Assembly: GCF_001422545.1 (NCBI RefSeq)
Contig: NZ_LMLE01000001.1
Span: 249,373-313,372, forward strand
Source of the DNA: Pedobacter sp. Leaf41
Lineage (GTDB): Bacteria; Bacteroidota; Bacteroidia; Sphingobacteriales; Sphingobacteriaceae
Reading direction: 5' to 3'
DNA: 64,000 nt
Position numbers and translations under genes: made by a program. Below the pieces are notes generated by a model, which worked only from the letters and a program-made list of their open reading frames with translations, was not told where the DNA came from and searched no databases. Positions 16,741 through 24,673 of the stretch are shown piece by piece (position 1 is the stretch's first letter; each line of letters begins with the position of its first letter).

Positions 16741-16770
16741 TTGAAAATTGTAAGAATTTATTTTTCTTTG
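16741..16770 (+). promoter_or_regulatory. acpP promoter
   Basis: TTG at 16741-16743, then 19 bases, then TTTCTTTG at 16763-16770, which is 7 of 8 to the TAnnTTTG consensus at the right spacing. It lies 33 bases before the acpP start codon. Confidence 0.6.
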
Positions 16771-16803
16771 CACAGAATTATTTAACCATTAAATTATAAA
16801 ATT

Positions 16804-17040
16804 ATGTCTGATATTGCTTCAAGAGTTAAGGCTATTATCGTAGAAAAACTAGGTGTTGACGAAAGCGAAGTTACGCCAGAGGCTTCATTCACCAACGATT
16901 TGGGTGCAGATTCTTTAGATACCGTAGAATTGATTATGGAATTTGAAAAAGAATTTAATGTAGCTATCCCTGACGATCAGGCTGAAACCATCGGTACAGT
17001 TGGTCAAGCGATTGCTTATTTGGAAAAAAACGTTAAATAG
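16804..17040 (+). CDS. acpP: acyl carrier protein
   Basis: 78 residues, acidic, the normal length. [15 protein letters not shown] carries the DSL serine that takes the 4'-phosphopantetheine arm. ACP holds growing fatty-acid chains in the cytoplasm and hands them to the ketosynthase encoded next. Preceded by a good promoter; fabF starts 22 bases after its stop, so acpP-fabF form an operon, with rnc following. Confidence 0.97.
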   Translation: MSDIASRVKAIIVEKLGVDESEVTPEASFTNDLGADSLDTVELIMEFEKEFNVAIPDDQAETIGTVGQAIAYLEKNVK

Positions 17041-17061
17041 AATTACGCTTTTTCAGTATAA

Positions 17062-18315
17062 ATGGAATTAAAAAGAGTAGTAGTAACAGGGTTGGGTGCG
17101 CTCACTCCTATAGGCAATAATGTTCCTGATTTTTGGGAAGGATTGACTAACGGGGTGAGTGGCGCTGCTCCTATTGTGGGTTTTAATACTGAAAAGTTTA
17201 AAACCAAATTCGCATGTGAGGTAAAAAACTTTAATCCGGAAGATTTTCTGGAGAAAAAGGAAGCCCGCAAGCTAGATCCGTTTGTACAATATGCTTTAGT
17301 AGCAACAGATGAGGCTGTAAAAGATGGTGGTTTTGATTTTGAGAAATTGGATACCAACAGAATCGGTGTTATTTGGGGCGCTGGCATAGGTGGATTGAAA
17401 ACCTTTCTTGATGAAATTTCGAATTTCGCCAAGGGAGATGGTACGCCAAGATACAATCCATTTTTTATTCCTAAGATGATTATTGATATTGCTCCAGGGC
17501 ATATCTCTATCAAATATGGCTTACGTGGGCCAAATTTTGCAACTGTTTCGGCATGTGCTTCCTCAACCAATGCGATGATTGATGCTTTTAACTATATCCG
17601 TTTGGGTATGGCAGATGTGATCATCAGCGGGGGTTCAGAAGCCATTATTAATGAAGCAGGAATGGGTGGTTTTAACGCCATGCATGCATTATCTACACGC
17701 AACGATGATCCTCGAACCGCTTCACGTCCTTTTGATAAAGACCGTGATGGCTTTGTGGCTGGTGAAGGCGCAGGAACTATTATTTTAGAAGAACTTGAAC
17801 ATGCCAAAGCAAGGGGTGCAAAAATTTATGCAGAACTTGTGGGTGGAGGGATGAGTGCTGATGCAAATCACATCACTGCTCCACACCCTGAAGGTTTAGG
17901 TGCCAGAATGGTAATGACTAACGCTTTGAGAGATGCAGGATTAACCACCGCCGATATCGATTACATCAATGTTCATGGAACTTCTACGCCACTTGGCGAT
18001 ATTAGTGAAACTAAGGCCATTGCTGATCTTTTCGGAGAGGATGCCTACCGCTTAAACATCAGTTCAACAAAATCAATGACGGGCCACTTATTAGGCGCCG
18101 CTGGAGCTATTGAAGCGATCGCCGCAATTCTTTCTGTTCAAAATGATATTGTACCTCCTACAATTAATCACTTTACAGATGATCCTGCATTTGATCCTAA
18201 ATTGAATTTTACTTTCAACAAAGCTCAAAAACGTGAAGTTAGAGCTGCTTTAAGTAATACTTTTGGTTTCGGTGGTCATAATGCTTCAGTAATTTTCAAG
18301 AAATACGAAGATTAA
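17062..18315 (+). CDS. fabF: beta-ketoacyl-ACP synthase II
   Basis: 417 residues. The thiolase-fold active site is complete: Cys in VSACASSTNA near 164, the first His in NVHGTSTPLGD near 305 and the second in TKSMTGHLLGAAGA near 341, plus the C-terminal GFGGHNAS. It condenses malonyl-ACP with acyl-ACP in fatty-acid elongation. It follows acpP by 22 bases and precedes rnc by 94, the usual Bacteroidota gene order. Confidence 0.96.
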   Translation: MELKRVVVTGLGALTPIGNNVPDFWEGLTNGVSGAAPIVGFNTEKFKTKFACEVKNFNPEDFLEKKEARKLDPFVQYALVATDEAVKDGGFDFEKLDTNRIGVIWGAGIGGLKTFLDEISNFAKGDGTPRYNPFFIPKMIIDIAPGHISIKYGLRGPNFATVSACASSTNAMIDAFNYIRLGMADVIISGGSEAIINEAGMGGFNAMHALSTRNDDPRTASRPFDKDRDGFVAGEGAGTIILEELEHAKARGAKIYAELVGGGMSADANHITAPHPEGLGARMVMTNALRDAGLTTADIDYINVHGTSTPLGDISETKAIADLFGEDAYRLNISSTKSMTGHLLGAAGAIEAIAAILSVQNDIVPPTINHFTDDPAFDPKLNFTFNKAQKREVRAALSNTFGFGGHNASVIFKKYED

Positions 18316-18409
18316 TTTATTCAGCTTTGCTATATAATTTTGTATGCTAATTAAAAATAGATAACTTAGTTAAATATGCTTATTAGCCGCTAATTGTGTT
18401 ATTTATTTA

Positions 18410-19138
18410 ATGCCGATATTAAAATTATATAAACTTTATCTCTCTCCTGAAAAGGAGTTTGTTAAAAAGCTGAAAAATATTTTAGGCTTTGTTCCTGGCA
18501 ATGTTACGCTTTATAAAATGGCGTTCAGGCATCGTTCTGTAGCTAAAGTTTTAAAAAATGGTAGCAGGAGCAGCAATGAACGATTAGAATTTCTTGGCGA
18601 TGCAGTTTTAGGTTCGGTGATCGCCGAACTTCTTTTTAAGCATTATCCTTATAAGGAAGAAGGTTTTTTAACTGAAATGCGTTCTAAAATTGTCAATCGA
18701 GCAAACTTGAACCAATTGGCAAAAAAGATAGGTTTTGATAAGTTAATCCAATTCGATCAACGTTCAGTTAGTATCCAAACCAAACACAATTCTATGTTGG
18801 GAGATGCTTTCGAAGCCATTGTAGGTGCCATTTATATGGATAAGGGTTACAATTTTACTAAGGAGTTTTTGCTTAGAAGGATAGTTAAGCCTCATATCGA
18901 TATTCATACATTAGAACTTACGGAAACCAATTTCAAAAGTAAACTCATCGAGTGGTGTCAACGCCACGGTAAGGATGTTACTTTTGAGCTTGCTCAGAAT
19001 GGTGAAGGCGAAAGCGCAAAACTATTTACTATTAGTGCCATTGTAGATGGTGAAAAGCACGGTACCGGTAGAGATTACAATAAGAAAAATGCAGAAAAAC
19101 TTGCTGCAGAAAAAGCCTGCGAAGCATTATCTATTTAA
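18410..19138 (+). CDS. rnc: ribonuclease III
   Basis: 242 residues. The catalytic domain contains the RNase III signature NERLEFLGDAVLGSV near 55-70 with its Glu/Asp metal ligands and, later, LGDAFEAIVGAIYMDKG. A C-terminal double-stranded RNA-binding domain follows from about 172 (NFKSKLIEWCQRHGKD ... KKNAEKLAAEKACEAL). The enzyme cuts double-stranded rRNA precursors and other structured RNAs. Co-directional with acpP-fabF. Confidence 0.95.
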   Translation: MPILKLYKLYLSPEKEFVKKLKNILGFVPGNVTLYKMAFRHRSVAKVLKNGSRSSNERLEFLGDAVLGSVIAELLFKHYPYKEEGFLTEMRSKIVNRANLNQLAKKIGFDKLIQFDQRSVSIQTKHNSMLGDAFEAIVGAIYMDKGYNFTKEFLLRRIVKPHIDIHTLELTETNFKSKLIEWCQRHGKDVTFELAQNGEGESAKLFTISAIVDGEKHGTGRDYNKKNAEKLAAEKACEALSI

Positions 19139-19202
19139 GGTTAAATGATTGGTTATTAATTTTGTAATCGCCAACTACGAACTGCAAATTGGCAACTGAT
19201 CA

Positions 19203-19913
19203 CTACTTCCCTTTCCCCAACGTATCGGTAAACTTCTTTGATGATTCTTTAATGTACTTGATATAGTCGTAGCTGTTCCAATATTGAGCTTTATCAAAAG
19301 CGGGTCTGCAATCCAGCATATAACGTTCCAGCGTATCACCTCTTAGTTCTGTATTATTCTTGATGATAGATTGGTTAAAATAAACATCTATTTGCGATTG
19401 TTTAATTTCATTATCCGCATAGCGTCCAAATCTTCGGGCATTTTTGGGGTCCTTGCCGAATAAATTATAAAGCGCATTTAAAGGATTTGATAACACAGAT
19501 AATAAAGGTGTCTTGCCTCCTTTATAAACGCCCTTGTTCTGAAATTCTCTCTTAATTTCTGCTAAATCTTGCTTTTTGGTGTTGCCTACAATGGTCACTT
19601 CGTTCAGCATGGTACTTTCTCTCACTAAATAAATCAAAATATCTTGAGTGCCTTTTATAATGATTCTCTGGTCTGTTAAATTTCTTTTGGTGATGAGTAA
19701 AGTGTCGCCAACTTTAGCTTTTAGCTGGAAAAACCCCAAATCATTACTTCCTACACCCAAATTGGTTCGTAGATTGGTAATCTCTGCGAGGGCAACCCGG
19801 ATATTCGCTCCTTTTTCAAAAACAACACCCTTAACAATAAAGTCTTGTGCTTTAAGATTAAAGCTGATAAGTAATAAAAAAAATGGAATGATCGCGGTTT
19901 TTAAAAATTTCAT
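19203..19913 (-). CDS. secreted carboxypeptidase-regulatory-like domain protein
   Basis: 236 residues from the ATG at 19913 (a UUG two codons earlier is less likely). Signal peptide to about residue 23 (NLKAQ), then a CarboxypepD_reg-like domain: FIVKGVVFEKGANIRVALA ... GFFQLKAKVGDTLLIT ... LNEVTIVG. The C-terminal part is basic, hydrophilic and unassigned (LFGKDPKNARRFGRYADNE). Same layout as the gene at 10955. Probably periplasmic. It converges on rnc. Function unknown. Confidence 0.75.
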   Translation of the reverse strand: MKFLKTAIIPFFLLLISFNLKAQDFIVKGVVFEKGANIRVALAEITNLRTNLGVGSNDLGFFQLKAKVGDTLLITKRNLTDQRIIIKGTQDILIYLVRESTMLNEVTIVGNTKKQDLAEIKREFQNKGVYKGGKTPLLSVLSNPLNALYNLFGKDPKNARRFGRYADNEIKQSQIDVYFNQSIIKNNTELRGDTLERYMLDCRPAFDKAQYWNSYDYIKYIKESSKKFTDTLGKGK

Positions 19914-20093
19914 CAGCAATTAATTTATCAAATATCTGTAGAGAAGATTTGAAGGTGCGCTTATTTTGCGGTTTTTTATAAACAAGGATGATATCACTAA
20001 TGTTCTATTATTTGTTTACAAACAGATTTCCTACTTAAGATATTTTTTGTAAAATTAACATTTGTTAACCTTTTATTTGTTAAATAAACGTTA

Positions 20094-20762
20094 ATGCAAG
20101 TGCGTAAGGTTTTTGGACTGCTTTACTTTCTCTATATATCAACAAATTTCTTTTTGTTGATGATTGTGGTATGTCCGTTTATTATCCTCAGCATGGGAGT
20201 TTCCAATGAAAAAGATGGAAGCAGAATCTCTTTTTGGTTCTTAAAGTTTTGGGCATTTGGATTCAGTGCGCTAACCTTTCTATGGTTTAGCAGCAATAGC
20301 AAATCTGGAATCGATACCTCAAGAACTTATATTTATGTAGGCAACCATGGTTCATTTCTTGATGCAGTAGCACTCGTGCTTTGTATTCCTCAAACTTTTA
20401 GTCCGCTTGGCAAAATAGAAAGGCTTAAAGTCCCAGTATTTGGATGGATTTATAAGCGTTTGGTTGTGATGATTGACCGCTGCAGTCGTGAAAGTCGCGA
20501 TCAATCGGTAGCAGAACTTCGCAGAAATTTGAATGGAGGGCAGTCGATTTTAATCTTCTCCGAGGGAACCATGAATAAAACGAAAAGCTTACTTAATCCT
20601 TTCTACGATGGTGCTTTTCGTTTGGCCATAGAAACACAAACTCCAATTATGCCTTTTGCTATATTCAACAGCAAGGAACATCTTCCACGGACCGATTCTT
20701 TGCTGCTTTATCCAGGAATAATTAAAATGGAATTTGGGAATGTAATTGAAACAGCTGGCTAA
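20094..20762 (+). CDS. lysophospholipid acyltransferase (PlsC-like), shortened by an in-frame stop
   Basis: 222 residues. Two N-terminal hydrophobic segments precede the acyltransferase domain with NHGSFLDAV near 83 (HxxxxD), RCSRESRDQS and FSEGTMNK near 163. The domain transfers an acyl chain to lysophosphatidic acid at the inner membrane. The frame ends in TAA at 20760-20762, but the same frame stays open for another 35 sense codons to a second TAA at 20868-20870, and the extension (EDLEFLKQHTFNAIYKMLEE) reads like a normal PlsC C-terminus. So either a recent point mutation shortened the protein, or the stop is a sequencing error. A second PlsC gene is at 52607. Confidence 0.8.
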   Translation: MQVRKVFGLLYFLYISTNFFLLMIVVCPFIILSMGVSNEKDGSRISFWFLKFWAFGFSALTFLWFSSNSKSGIDTSRTYIYVGNHGSFLDAVALVLCIPQTFSPLGKIERLKVPVFGWIYKRLVVMIDRCSRESRDQSVAELRRNLNGGQSILIFSEGTMNKTKSLLNPFYDGAFRLAIETQTPIMPFAIFNSKEHLPRTDSLLLYPGIIKMEFGNVIETAG

Positions 20763-20870
20763 AAATCTGAAGATTTAGAATTTTTGAAACAACATACCTT
20801 CAATGCAATTTACAAAATGCTTGAAGAATATGGTGCTGGCATAAAAGGTCCACTGCGAACTCTAAACTAA
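20763..20870 (+). pseudogene. in-frame continuation of the PlsC-like gene after the stop
   Basis: 35 codons without a stop, in the same frame as the gene at 20094, encoding an amphipathic helix-rich tail. One base change (TTA to TAA, Leu to stop) would explain the interruption. The sequence ends just before the yicC promoter. Confidence 0.6.
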
Positions 20871-20876
20871 TTTTTC

Positions 20877-20884
20877 TATCTTTG
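20877..20884 (+). promoter_or_regulatory. -7 promoter element of yicC
   Basis: TATCTTTG, exact match to TAnnTTTG, ending 3 bases before the ATG at 20888. If used, the mRNA would start at or inside the start codon. Confidence 0.45.
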
Positions 20885-20887
20885 CGC

Positions 20888-21763
20888 ATGATAAAATCCA
20901 TGACAGGATACGGCTTAGCAACAGCCGATTATGCAAATGCAAAATACAGTGTCGAAATCAAATCGCTCAACAGTAAATTTCTTGAGCTTAACTTAAAATA
21001 TCCTAAAGCTTTTTCTGATAAAGAATTAATACTACGAAATGTTTGTAGTAAAGATATTGAACGTGGCAAAGTGAGTTTGAGTATTAATGTAGAACGTGCC
21101 AACGGTGAAGTGACTGGTGCCACTATTAATACTGCATTACTTGCGCATTACTATAATCAACTCACTTCCGTTAATACCGAATTAGGCGCCAACAGTACCA
21201 ATTTACTTCAAACTGCTTTAACCTTTCCTGATGTAATTTCATATAAAGAAGAGAGTGTGAGTGAGGATGAATGGAACCATTTATATCAAATTTTTAATCA
21301 AGCATTAGCTAACTTCAACAAGTTTAGAGAAGATGAAGGAGCAGTTTTAAAAGCTGATTTGGAGCTTAGGATAAAAAATATTCTTTCTTATTTCAAATTT
21401 GTTGAAGAACTGGAACCAAAGAGAATTGCAGCTATCCGTGATAAATTCTCACAGTTTTTAGACGATGCAGTTGGAAAGGTAAACATCGATCAAAATCGTT
21501 TTGAACAAGAATTGATCTATTATATTGATAAAATTGATATCACCGAAGAGAAAACGCGTTTAAAAAGTCATTGCGATTATTTCTTGCAAACTTTAGCAAG
21601 TAAAGAAGCAAATGGGAAAAAAATGGGTTTCATTTCACAAGAGATTGGAAGAGAAATAAACACAATGGGTGCGAAAGCAAACGATGCTCAAATGCAGCAA
21701 TATGTTGTGGGTATGAAGGAAGAGCTAGAGAAAATTAAAGAACAGTTATTAAACGTATTATAA
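20888..21763 (+). CDS. yicC: YicC family endoribonuclease-like protein
   Basis: 291 residues from the ATG at 20888 (an upstream UUG adds two). MIKSMTGYG is the family start; SLNSKFLELNLKYP and RGKVSLSINVER follow, and the C-terminal DUF1732 part has KSHCDYFLQTL, KKMGFISQEIGREINTMGAKAND. In E. coli YicC is an RNase implicated in small-RNA turnover. It heads a likely yicC-gmk-nadD group on the plus strand; gmk begins 68 bases later. The -7 element sits so close to the start that the leader may be absent. Confidence 0.92.
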   Translation: MIKSMTGYGLATADYANAKYSVEIKSLNSKFLELNLKYPKAFSDKELILRNVCSKDIERGKVSLSINVERANGEVTGATINTALLAHYYNQLTSVNTELGANSTNLLQTALTFPDVISYKEESVSEDEWNHLYQIFNQALANFNKFREDEGAVLKADLELRIKNILSYFKFVEELEPKRIAAIRDKFSQFLDDAVGKVNIDQNRFEQELIYYIDKIDITEEKTRLKSHCDYFLQTLASKEANGKKMGFISQEIGREINTMGAKANDAQMQQYVVGMKEELEKIKEQLLNVL

Positions 21764-21831
21764 GGAGAAAGACTAAATACTAAAGCGTAAAGCAGCTTTG
21801 GTATTTCAGCTTTTTGCTTTCAGCTTACAAC

Positions 21832-22401
21832 ATGAAACAAGGCAAATTAATCATATTTTCAGCGCCATCTGGAGCCGGCAAAACCACTATCGTACACCAT
21901 TTATTAAGCAAGTTTCCAGAGTTAAGCTTTTCAATTTCTGCAACAACACGCGAATTGAGGGGTGCTGAAACCCATGAAAACGACTACTACTTCATCTCGA
22001 AAGAAGAGTTTTTGCATAAAGTGGCACGCCAAGAATTTGTGGAGTTTGAGGAAGTTTATAATGGCACTTTCTATGGTACTTTACGCTCAGAAATTGAGCG
22101 TATCTGGAACGATGGTAAACACGTTATCTTTGATATTGATGTAGAAGGCGGCATTCGTTTAAAGCGTAAATATGAGGAAGATGCATTGGCTATTTTTGTT
22201 CAACCACCATCATTAGAAGTACTTAAAGAACGTTTAAGCGGAAGAGGAACGGATAGCCATGAAAAGCTGCAGGAGCGTTTTATTAAAGCAGAAAAGGAAC
22301 TAACCTACGCTGATAAGTTCGATGTGATACTTAAAAATTACGATTTAGCTACAGCATGTGCCGAGGCTGAGAAATTGGTGGGCGATTTTATAAGGAGTTA
22401 A
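21832..22401 (+). CDS. gmk: guanylate kinase
   Basis: 189 residues from the ATG at 21832; a UUG 18 bases earlier is not the family start. P-loop FSAPSGAGKTTIVHHLL, then ISATTRELRGAETHENDYYFIS with the GMP-binding Arg/Tyr set, VEFEEVYNGTFYGTL, and FDIDVEGGIRLK. It converts GMP and ATP to GDP and ADP in the cytoplasm. It lies between yicC and nadD, and an inverted-repeat element separates it from nadD. Confidence 0.95.
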   Translation: MKQGKLIIFSAPSGAGKTTIVHHLLSKFPELSFSISATTRELRGAETHENDYYFISKEEFLHKVARQEFVEFEEVYNGTFYGTLRSEIERIWNDGKHVIFDIDVEGGIRLKRKYEEDALAIFVQPPSLEVLKERLSGRGTDSHEKLQERFIKAEKELTYADKFDVILKNYDLATACAEAEKLVGDFIRS

Positions 22402-22419
22402 CAATTTTTCATTAGCGGT

Positions 22420-22503
22420 CGTCATTGCGAGGAGCGAAGTAATCTCATTTGGTAGCCTAAATTTAAATCCTCGGGTAAGATTGCTTCGTGCCTCGCAATG
22501 ACG
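22420..22503. repeat. dispersed inverted repeat (TCATTGCGA...GAAGCAAT family), copy 2
   Basis: The left arm GTCATTGCGAGGAGCGAAGT and the right arm TTGCTTCGTGCCTCGCAATG are near-perfect inverted copies about 34 bases apart. It belongs to the same family as 6695-6759 and lies between gmk and nadD, so it would fold in the transcript. Confidence 0.8.
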
Positions 22504-22535
22504 ATTTGATAAACCTTTTAACTGAAAACTAAAAA

Positions 22536-23108
22536 TTGAAAACTGGTCTATTTTTCGGTTCTTTTAATCCCATTCATACTGGGCATCTGATCATTGCCAA
22601 TTATATGGCTAATCATTCAGGTCTTGATGAGGTATGGCTAGTGGTTTCACCACATAATCCCTTAAAAGATAAAAAAGGCTTAACCAACATGTATGATCGT
22701 TTGGAAATGGCACAATTAGCTACTGAAAATACAGATCACATCCGCGTTAGCGATATTGAGTTTTCCTTACCGCAACCATCATACACTATAGATACGTTAA
22801 CCTATTTGCGTGAACGTTATCCAACAAAAGAATTTGTGTTGATTATTGGAGCTGATAATCTGGTTTCTTTTAAGAAATGGAAGAATTACGAAGTGCTGTT
22901 GGATAACTACCAGATTTACGTTTACCCACGTCCCGGGGCCGACGTTACCGAGTGGATTAATCATCCATCAATCACGTTCACAGATACACCTTTAATGGAG
23001 ATCTCTTCAACATTTATCAGAAAAGCAATTAAAGAAGGAAAGAATGTTCAGTTTTTTTTGCCAGATAAGGTGATTGATTTTATTGATGGCAAAGGCATGT
23101 ATCGTTGA
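22536..23108 (+). CDS. nadD: nicotinate-nucleotide adenylyltransferase
   Basis: 190 residues. GLFFGSFNPIHTGHLIIA carries the HxGH-type nucleotidyltransferase motif and MEISSTFIRKAIKEG the ISSTxIR motif; VVSPHNPLK and IIGADNL are also typical. It adenylates nicotinate mononucleotide in NAD synthesis. The start is UUG at 22536: a TAA lies in frame two codons before it, and KTGLFFGSFNP follows directly, as expected. The pnuC-nadR salvage operon is elsewhere at 8235. Confidence 0.95.
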   Translation: MKTGLFFGSFNPIHTGHLIIANYMANHSGLDEVWLVVSPHNPLKDKKGLTNMYDRLEMAQLATENTDHIRVSDIEFSLPQPSYTIDTLTYLRERYPTKEFVLIIGADNLVSFKKWKNYEVLLDNYQIYVYPRPGADVTEWINHPSITFTDTPLMEISSTFIRKAIKEGKNVQFFLPDKVIDFIDGKGMYR

Positions 23109-23189
23109 TTTACGATTTTAGATTTACGAATTACGATTGATAGGCAATTGATTAACCTTTTAGCTTTCAGAACCTTTGATTTAAGATTT

Positions 23190-23249
23190 TGGGTTTAAGA
23201 ATAACATTATTGCAGACTTCTAAAATCTAAATCGTAATTCTTAAACCCA
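23190..23249. terminator. terminator between nadD and the efflux operon
   Basis: TGGGTTTAAGAAT (23190-23202) pairs perfectly with ATTCTTAAACCCA (23237-23249), loop 34 bases. It lies between convergent genes. The flanks hold repeats of GATTTACGA type that can form other pairings. Confidence 0.5.
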
Positions 23250-23260
23250 GAATCAATCGG

Positions 23261-24661
23261 CTATTTCCAACCGCCACCTAATGCTCTGTATAAGTTAACT
23301 ACAGATTGAAGTTTTTGTAATCTATCGTTTATTCCACTCAATTGAGCAGTTAACAAACTCTGTTCGGAGGTCAAAACGTCGGTATAATTTGTTGCTGAAC
23401 TGTAACGCAATAACTCTTTAGTAAAATCAACTGCTTTTGTTAACGAAGCAATTTGTTTTGCTCTCGTTTCCTCTTTTTCAGCAGCAGTTTGGTAAGCGTA
23501 CAAAGCGTTTGAAACCTCTTGTCCACCAGTTAAAAGTGCTTGTTGAAAAGCATAAAATGCTATTTGTTGATTTGCCTGTGCAGTTGTTAAGCGGGCTTTA
23601 TTGGCACCTTTAGCAAAAATGGGTTGGGTTAAACCTCCAACTAAATTATAGAATATGGAATTATCGAAAAAATTGCTCAGCTGTAAACTCGTTAAGCCAC
23701 CTGTAGCCGTCAAAGTTAAAGCCGGATAGAAATAAGTTTTAGCTACGTTGGTATTTTCAAATGCAGATCTAAAACCGAATTCGGCGGCAATAACATCCGG
23801 ACGATTTTGCAATAGTTGCGCAGAAACACCAGTTTGCAAATTGGCATAAGGAATTTGCTGATCTAAATTGGTGCGATTAATCGTTCCAGGTGCTTGTGCT
23901 AAAATAATGCTCAAAGCGTTTTCAGCCTCTTTAATGCTTCTTTTTAAATCAGGGAGTGTTACCTGAGCGGCATAAAGATTGGCCTCACTTTGAACTACAG
24001 CCGCACCATTTACAACAGCGCCTTCTTTTAGCGCTTTCATGGTTTCTACATCCTGCGCTCTGATTTTAATCGTTTGCTCTGTAATCGCCAATTGTTTATC
24101 TAAAGCTAATAAAGTATAATAATTATTCGCGATAGTGGCTATTAATTGCGTTTGAACGGCACGTTTTGCCGCATCGCTTTGTAGTAAGGTTGCAAATGCG
24201 GCCCGTTTTGCGCTACTTAATTTGCCCCAAATATCAGCTTCCCAAGCTGTGCTTAAAGCAGCTCTGTATGTTTGAGTTTCTAAGTTAATGTTAATGCCAG
24301 CTGGAAAGTTCAGCGCCGCTTGAGACTGTTTTGCATCGGTAACGGAAACATCAGCTTGTAAGCTCGGTAAAAAGGCTGCACGACTTTGACGTAAGGTAGC
24401 TTCAGAAATTTTGATCCGTTCAATGGCTTGTTTAAGATCCAGATTTTGATTAATTCCCTGTTGAATCAGCGACTGTAAAGTCGTATCAGAAAATAGGCTC
24501 TTCCATGGCAAATCTGCCATGGTTGTTGTATCTGTTGTATTATTATCCCGGTATAAACCTTCATTCTTAACCTGCGGGCGTTCGTATTTTTGTGTTACGC
24601 AGGCGCTTAGGGTAAGGATGGAAATACCAATTAAAAAGGAATACTTATGTGTGAATTTCAT
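23261..24661 (-). CDS. outer-membrane efflux lipoprotein, NodT/TolC type
   Basis: 466 residues. Signal peptide with lipobox LTLSAC (Cys ~21), then two long helical TolC-type repeats (DLKQAIERIKISEATLRQSRAAFLP and, in the second half, TTAQANQQIAFYAFQQALL) and the motif AAWEADIWGKL-like STAWEADIWGKLSSAKRAA. The C-terminus NLYRALGGGWK is the standard NodT end. It forms the outer-membrane exit duct. Last gene of the operon adaptor-pump-duct, 12 bases after the pump gene. Confidence 0.94.
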   Translation of the reverse strand: MKFTHKYSFLIGISILTLSACVTQKYERPQVKNEGLYRDNNTTDTTTMADLPWKSLFSDTTLQSLIQQGINQNLDLKQAIERIKISEATLRQSRAAFLPSLQADVSVTDAKQSQAALNFPAGININLETQTYRAALSTAWEADIWGKLSSAKRAAFATLLQSDAAKRAVQTQLIATIANNYYTLLALDKQLAITEQTIKIRAQDVETMKALKEGAVVNGAAVVQSEANLYAAQVTLPDLKRSIKEAENALSIILAQAPGTINRTNLDQQIPYANLQTGVSAQLLQNRPDVIAAEFGFRSAFENTNVAKTYFYPALTLTATGGLTSLQLSNFFDNSIFYNLVGGLTQPIFAKGANKARLTTAQANQQIAFYAFQQALLTGGQEVSNALYAYQTAAEKEETRAKQIASLTKAVDFTKELLRYSSATNYTDVLTSEQSLLTAQLSGINDRLQKLQSVVNLYRALGGGWK

Positions 24662-24673
24662 GTTCGGATTAAA

